42,492 nt of DNA from Ruoffia halotolerans (GTDB taxonomy: Bacteria; Bacillota; Bacilli; Lactobacillales; Aerococcaceae). The notes beneath the pieces are model-generated. The model saw only the letters and a program-made list of their open reading frames with translations. It searched no databases and had not been told where the DNA came from. Positions 38,030-42,492 of this stretch are shown in pieces. The stretch covers positions 1 to 42,492 of the forward strand of contig NZ_JACAOA010000019.1 of the NCBI RefSeq assembly GCF_014049385.1. Direction: 5' to 3'. Every line of letters starts with the position of its first letter. The stretch's first letter is position 1. The translations under genes were made by a program, and so were the position numbers.

Positions 38030-38440
38030 ATGCCTACAATTAATCAATTAGTTAATAAACCACGTAAGTCTAAAACGACTAAATCGAACTCTCCAGCTTT
38101 AAACGTTGGATATAACAGTTATAAACGTACTTCAACAACTACTATGTCACCACAAAAACGTGGTGTATGTACTCGTGTTGGTACTATGACACCTAAAAAA
38201 CCTAACTCGGCGTTACGTAAATACGCGCGTGTTCGTTTATCAAACTTAATGGAAGTTACAGCATACATTCCAGGAGAAGGACACAACTTACAAGAACATA
38301 GTGTTGTGTTAATCCGTGGAGGACGTGTAAAAGACTTACCAGGGGTACGTTACCACATCGTTCGTGGAGCGTTAGATACAGCTGGTGTTACTGAACGTCG
38401 TCAAAGTCGTTCTAAATATGGAACAAAAAAACCTAAATAA
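38030..38440 (+). CDS. rpsL: 30S ribosomal protein S12
   Basis: S12 sits at the decoding centre of the 30S subunit. It has 136 residues with the conserved [11 protein letters not shown] and [13 protein letters not shown] loops. The two lysines at which streptomycin-resistance mutations occur are wild type. GGGAGGAGG precedes the ATG. First gene of the str operon; the insertion sequence upstream leaves it with an intact promoter. Confidence 0.98.
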   Translation: MPTINQLVNKPRKSKTTKSNSPALNVGYNSYKRTSTTTMSPQKRGVCTRVGTMTPKKPNSALRKYARVRLSNLMEVTAYIPGEGHNLQEHSVVLIRGGRVKDLPGVRYHIVRGALDTAGVTERRQSRSKYGTKKPK

Positions 38441-38476
38441 ATGAAAAATTAATTCCTTATGAAAGGAGGAGTTTGA

Positions 38477-38947
38477 ATGCCTCGTAAAGGTAATGTAGCA
38501 AAACGTGAAGTTTTAGCAGATCCAATTTACAATTCAAAATTAGTTACACGTACAATTAACCGTATCATGGTTGATGGTAAACGTGGAAAAGCTTCTAAAA
38601 TCTTATATTCAGCTTTCGATATTATTCGTGAAGAAACAGGTCAAGAGCCATTAGAAGTCTTCGAACAAGCAATCGAAAATATTATGCCATTGTTAGAAGT
38701 TAAAGCTCGTCGTGTCGGAGGTTCTAACTATCAAGTTCCTATTGAAGTTCGTCCAGAACGTCGTTATACTTTAGCTATCCGTTGGTTAACTCAATACTCA
38801 CGTTTACGTGGGGAGAAAACAATGGAAACACGTCTTGCACGTGAAATAATGGACGCAGCTAATAATACAGGTGCTTCTGTTAAGAAACGTGAAGACATGC
38901 ACAAAATGGCTGAAGCCAATAAAGCCTTCGCTCACTTCCGCTGGTAG
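38477..38947 (+). CDS. rpsG: 30S ribosomal protein S7
   Basis: S7 nucleates assembly of the 30S head by binding the 3' domain of 16S rRNA. It has 156 residues, with [20 protein letters not shown] at the start and the conserved [20 protein letters not shown] region. AAAGGAGG precedes the ATG. It lies 36 bp after rpsL and is co-transcribed with it. In E. coli S7 represses this operon by translational feedback; no such site is evident here. Confidence 0.98.
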   Translation: MPRKGNVAKREVLADPIYNSKLVTRTINRIMVDGKRGKASKILYSAFDIIREETGQEPLEVFEQAIENIMPLLEVKARRVGGSNYQVPIEVRPERRYTLAIRWLTQYSRLRGEKTMETRLAREIMDAANNTGASVKKREDMHKMAEANKAFAHFRW

Positions 38948-39030
38948 AAATTGGTTGGCTGTTTTATGCAAAGATTTGCATAGGCGATTGACAATTACTC
39001 ATTATATATTTGAAAGAGGGGTAAAATAGT

Positions 39031-41112
39031 ATGGCAAAGAGAGAATTTTCTCTTGATAAAACGCGTAACATCGGAATCATGGCCCATATTGATGCAGGGA
39101 AAACGACAACTACTGAGCGTATCCTTTACTATACAGGACGTATTCACAAAATCGGTGAAACTCATGATGGTGGATCACAAATGGACTGGATGGAGCAAGA
39201 ACAAGAGCGTGGTATTACAATTACATCTGCAGCTACAACTGCACAATGGAATGACCACCGCGTAAACATTATTGATACTCCAGGTCACGTGGACTTTACC
39301 GTAGAGGTAGAACGTTCATTACGTGTACTTGATGGTGCAGTAACTGTATTAGATGCTCAATCAGGTGTAGAACCTCAAACTGAAACAGTTTGGCGTCAAG
39401 CTACAACTTACGGTGTTCCTCGTATTGTATATATCAATAAGATGGATAAACTTGGTGCTAATTTCTTAAACGCGACTGAAACTCTTCACGAACGTTTAGA
39501 TGCAAATGCTCACCCTGTTCAACTACCAATTGGTGCAGAAGAAGACTTTGACGGAATCATCGACTTAATTGACATGAAAGCATACCACTATCATGATGAT
39601 TTAGGTGAAAACGTTGAAGAAATTGAAATCCCTGATGACATGAAAGAATTAGCTGACACATGGCGTACAAACTTAATTGAAGCTATCGCTGATTTAGATG
39701 AAGATATTATGATGTCTTATCTAGAAGGTGAAGAGATCGATGTCGCAACTCTTAAAGCGGCAATCCGTAAAGCGACAGTTGCGGTTGAGTTCTACCCAGT
39801 TTATGTTGGTTCTTCATTCAAGAACAAAGGGGTACAATTATTACTAGACGGTGTTGTTGATTTCTTACCATCACCGCTAGAAGTACCACCAATTATCGGT
39901 ACTATACCAGGAACAGAAGAGACTTTAGAACATCATGCTGATGATTCAGAAGACTTTGCTGCTTTAGCATTCAAAGTTATGACTGACCCATTCGTAGGAC
40001 GTCTAACATTCTTCCGTGTATATTCTGGTACATTAGCTGCCGGTTCATACGTTCTAAATGCGACTAAAGACAGCCGTGAACGTGTTGGTCGTATCTTACA
40101 AATGCACGCTAACTCACGTGAAGAAATCCCAGAAGTATTCTCAGGAGATATCGCTGCTGCGGTAGGACTTAAAAATACAACAACTGGTGATACTTTATGT
40201 GCTGAGAATGCGCCAGTGATTCTTGAATCAATGGAATTCCCAGAGCCAGTTATTAACGTTGCAATTGAACCTGATTCAAAAGCTGACCAAGACAAAATGT
40301 CTGCAGCTCTTGCTAAGTTAGCTGAAGAAGATCCAACTTTCCGTGCGACAACTGATCACGAAACTGGACAAACAATCATCGCTGGTATGGGTGAGTTACA
40401 CTTAGATATCATCGTTGACCGTCTAAAACGTGAATTTAAAGTTTCTGCAAGTGTTGGTGCACCACAAGTTTCATACCGTGAAACTTTCCGTACAGCTACT
40501 AAAGCAGAAGGTAAATTCGTTCGTCAATCAGGTGGTAAAGGACAATTCGGACACGTTTGGATTGAATTCTCACCTAACGAAGAAGGTGCCGGATACGAAT
40601 TTGAGGATGCAATTGTTGGTGGGGTAGTTCCTCGTGAATACATCCCAGCAGTAGATGCAGGACTTAAAGACGCAATGGAAAACGGTGTATTAGCAGGATT
40701 TGAATTAATCGACGTTAAAGCTAAGCTTTACGATGGTTCTTACCATGATGTCGATTCTTCTGAGACTGCCTTCAAAGTTGCTGCTTCATTAGCATTACGT
40801 GAAGCTGCTAAGAAAGCTGATCCAGCAATCTTAGAACCAATGATGTTAGTAGAAGTTACAGTTCCTGAAGAATACTTAGGTGATGTAATGGGACACGTGA
40901 ACTCAAGACGTGGACGCATCGAAGGTACAACTGCTCGTGGTAACGCACAAATCGTTCGAGGATTCATTCCTTTAGCAGAAATGTTCGGTTACGCGACAAC
41001 ATTACGTTCAGCTACTCAAGGTCGTGGTACATTTACAATGCAATTCGACCACTATGAAGCTGTTCCAAAATCAATTCAAGAAGAAATCATCGAGAAACAT
41101 AGCGGTAGATAA
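39031..41112 (+). CDS. fusA: elongation factor G
   Basis: EF-G is the GTPase that drives ribosomal translocation. It has 693 residues, with the G1 motif AHIDAGKTT near the start, DTPGHVDF (G3) and NKMDK (G4), then domains II to V. GAGGGG precedes the ATG. It is the third gene of the str operon, 83 bp after rpsG. It is followed by a 148-bp gap with a separate tuf promoter. Confidence 0.98.
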   Translation: MAKREFSLDKTRNIGIMAHIDAGKTTTTERILYYTGRIHKIGETHDGGSQMDWMEQEQERGITITSAATTAQWNDHRVNIIDTPGHVDFTVEVERSLRVLDGAVTVLDAQSGVEPQTETVWRQATTYGVPRIVYINKMDKLGANFLNATETLHERLDANAHPVQLPIGAEEDFDGIIDLIDMKAYHYHDDLGENVEEIEIPDDMKELADTWRTNLIEAIADLDEDIMMSYLEGEEIDVATLKAAIRKATVAVEFYPVYVGSSFKNKGVQLLLDGVVDFLPSPLEVPPIIGTIPGTEETLEHHADDSEDFAALAFKVMTDPFVGRLTFFRVYSGTLAAGSYVLNATKDSRERVGRILQMHANSREEIPEVFSGDIAAAVGLKNTTTGDTLCAENAPVILESMEFPEPVINVAIEPDSKADQDKMSAALAKLAEEDPTFRATTDHETGQTIIAGMGELHLDIIVDRLKREFKVSASVGAPQVSYRETFRTATKAEGKFVRQSGGKGQFGHVWIEFSPNEEGAGYEFEDAIVGGVVPREYIPAVDAGLKDAMENGVLAGFELIDVKAKLYDGSYHDVDSSETAFKVAASLALREAAKKADPAILEPMMLVEVTVPEEYLGDVMGHVNSRRGRIEGTTARGNAQIVRGFIPLAEMFGYATTLRSATQGRGTFTMQFDHYEAVPKSIQEEIIEKHSGR

Positions 41113-41160
41113 TCTGCTTTATAACTAAGCAGAAAGCTTGCTATAAACGTGAATATGTGG

Positions 41161-41182
41161 AGGTAAATGGTTGAATTTACCT
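41161..41182. other. palindrome overlapping the tuf -35 box
   Basis: AGGTAAAT, six bases, ATTTACCT: perfect 8-bp inverted arms. The TTGAAT -35 hexamer (41171-41176) runs from the loop into the right arm. It could be a protein operator or a hairpin in read-through mRNA from fusA. Confidence 0.5.
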
Positions 41183-41199
41183 TCCTTTCACGGTATAAT
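41171..41199 (+). promoter_or_regulatory. tuf promoter
   Basis: TTGAAT (41171-41176), a 17-bp spacer and a perfect TATAAT (41194-41199), about 60 bp before the start. It lets tuf be made in excess of the ribosomal genes. Confidence 0.85.
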
Positions 41200-41260
41200 C
41201 ATTTTGATAGATTAGGAAATAATCTATAATAGGTTACATATATTTTAGGAGGATTAAATA

Positions 41261-42445
41261 ATGGGAAAAGAAAAATTTGAACGTACGAAACCCCATGTTA
41301 ATATTGGGACTTTAGGTCACGTTGACCACGGTAAAACAACTACTTCTGCTGCAATCGCAACAGTTTTAGCTAAAAATGGTTTTGGTGTAGCACAAGATTA
41401 CGCTTCAATCGATAACGCACCTGAAGAAAAAGAACGTGGAATCACAATCAATACTTCACATATTGAGTATGAAACTGCTAACCGTCACTACGCACATATC
41501 GATGCGCCAGGACACGCGGACTACGTTAAAAATATGATCACTGGTGCTGCTCAAATGGACGGTGCTATCTTAGTAGTATCTGCTGCTGACGGACCAATGC
41601 CACAAACTCGTGAGCATATCTTATTATCACGTCAAGTTGGTGTGCCACACTTCGTAGTATACTTAAACAAAGCTGATATGGTTGATGATGAAGAGTTATT
41701 AGAACTTGTTGAATTAGAAGTTCGTGACTTATTATCAGAATACGATTACCCAGGAGACGATGTTCCTGTAATCGTTGGTTCTTCATTAAAAGCTTTAGAA
41801 GGCGACGCTGATTACGAAGCTAAAATCTTAGAATTAATGGAAGCAGTAGATACTTTCATTCCAGAACCAGCTCGTGAAATCGACAAACCATTCATGATGC
41901 CAGTTGAGGATGTATTCTCAATCACTGGTCGTGGTACAGTTGCTACTGGTCGTGTAGAACGTGGACAAGTTTCAGTAGGTGACGAAGTTGAAATCATTGG
42001 TATCAAAGATACTCAAAAATCTACTGTAACTGGTGTTGAGATGTTCCGTAAAATGTTAGATTACGCTGAAGCGGGAGATAACATTGGTGCATTATTACGT
42101 GGTGTTACACGTGATGACATCGAACGTGGACAAGTTTTAGCTCAACCAGGTTCAATTACACCACATACTAAATTCTCTGCTGAGATTTATGTATTATCTA
42201 AAGAAGAGGGTGGACGTCATACTCCATTCTTCGATAACTACCGCCCACAATTCTACTTTACTACAACTGACGTTACAGGAATCATCGAATTACCAGAAGG
42301 AACTGAAATGGTAATGCCTGGTGACAACGTAACTATCTCTGTAGAATTAATTCACCCAATCGCTATGGAAGATGGAACTCGTTTCTCTATCCGTGAAGGT
42401 GGACGTACTGTTGGTGCCGGAACTGTTACTTCAATCGAACAATAA
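41261..42445 (+). CDS. tuf: elongation factor Tu
   Basis: EF-Tu delivers aminoacyl-tRNA to the ribosome. It has 394 residues, with G1 GHVDHGKTT (about 18-26), [12 protein letters not shown] (G3) and NKAD (G4), and domains II and III complete. AGGAGG precedes the ATG. It is the last gene of the str cluster, with its own promoter and terminator. Codon use is strongly biased, as expected for a very highly expressed gene. Confidence 0.98.
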   Translation: MGKEKFERTKPHVNIGTLGHVDHGKTTTSAAIATVLAKNGFGVAQDYASIDNAPEEKERGITINTSHIEYETANRHYAHIDAPGHADYVKNMITGAAQMDGAILVVSAADGPMPQTREHILLSRQVGVPHFVVYLNKADMVDDEELLELVELEVRDLLSEYDYPGDDVPVIVGSSLKALEGDADYEAKILELMEAVDTFIPEPAREIDKPFMMPVEDVFSITGRGTVATGRVERGQVSVGDEVEIIGIKDTQKSTVTGVEMFRKMLDYAEAGDNIGALLRGVTRDDIERGQVLAQPGSITPHTKFSAEIYVLSKEEGGRHTPFFDNYRPQFYFTTTDVTGIIELPEGTEMVMPGDNVTISVELIHPIAMEDGTRFSIREGGRTVGAGTVTSIEQ

Positions 42446-42461
42446 TTCCAAACCACATTTA

Positions 42462-42488
42462 AACACCCCTTATGGGGTGTTTTTTTTA
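42462..42488 (+). terminator. terminator after tuf
   Basis: AACACCCC and GGGGTGTT around a 4-base loop, running into about eight Ts. Confidence 0.95.
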
Positions 42489-42492
42489 TGGG

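Noticed and set aside
38030-38440. Streptomycin-resistance mutation in S12
   Set aside because: The lysines in TPKKPNS and GRVKDLPG are wild type.

Overview
This window is a low-GC Gram-positive (Firmicutes) chromosome segment, most likely from a non-sporing member of the Lactobacillales, perhaps near Aerococcaceae or Carnobacteriaceae. Three things point that way. The housekeeping order metG-tatD-rnmV-rsmA-veg ... pth-mfd-rqcP-divIC-yabR ... tilS-hpt-ftsH-hslO-lysS matches the Bacillus subtilis origin-proximal block, but the sporulation genes that sit in it (spoVT, yabP, yabQ, spoIIE) are missing. A typical L-lactate dehydrogenase is embedded in the block. The first gene is a secreted coiled-coil plus NlpC/P60 cell-wall hydrolase. 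The genus assignment is inference only.

Layout. 1-2130: secreted NlpC/P60 endopeptidase with a long Ala/Gln/Glu and Pro/Val/Glu repeat region and a WalR-like box upstream. 2131-7132: methionyl-tRNA synthetase; a tatD-rnmV-rsmA operon with overlapping genes (5S rRNA maturation and 16S dimethylation); veg. 7210-8166: ldh on the minus strand with a CcpA (cre)-like site upstream. 8339-13932: pth, mfd, rqcP, divIC and an S1-domain protein. 14019-15745: a minus-strand two-component system, followed by a decayed HAD hydrolase (15827-16530). 16730-21078: tilS, hpt, ftsH.

21285-32556 is the accessory highlight: an acyl-CoA synthetase, acyl-CoA dehydrogenase, fused 3-hydroxyacyl-CoA dehydrogenase/enoyl-CoA hydratase, thiolase, stand-alone crotonase, LysR regulator, FMN-dependent enoyl reductase/nitronate monooxygenase-like protein and a family I CoA-transferase. 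Together these can activate an acid, run the beta-oxidation spiral and exchange CoA. Good cre matches lie in front of both the ligase gene and the dehydrogenase operon, which suggests repression by preferred sugars. No electron-transfer flavoprotein genes are in the window.

32665-35625: hslO, lysS and a small GNAT. 35681-37674 is a complete IS1634-family element flanked by a perfect 200-bp direct repeat. The repeat carries the end of the GNAT gene, its terminator and the promoter of the str operon. The insertion therefore cut just downstream of the -10 box, yet both neighbours kept their signals. 38030-42488: rpsL-rpsG-fusA-tuf, with a strong extra promoter in front of tuf and a terminator at the window end.
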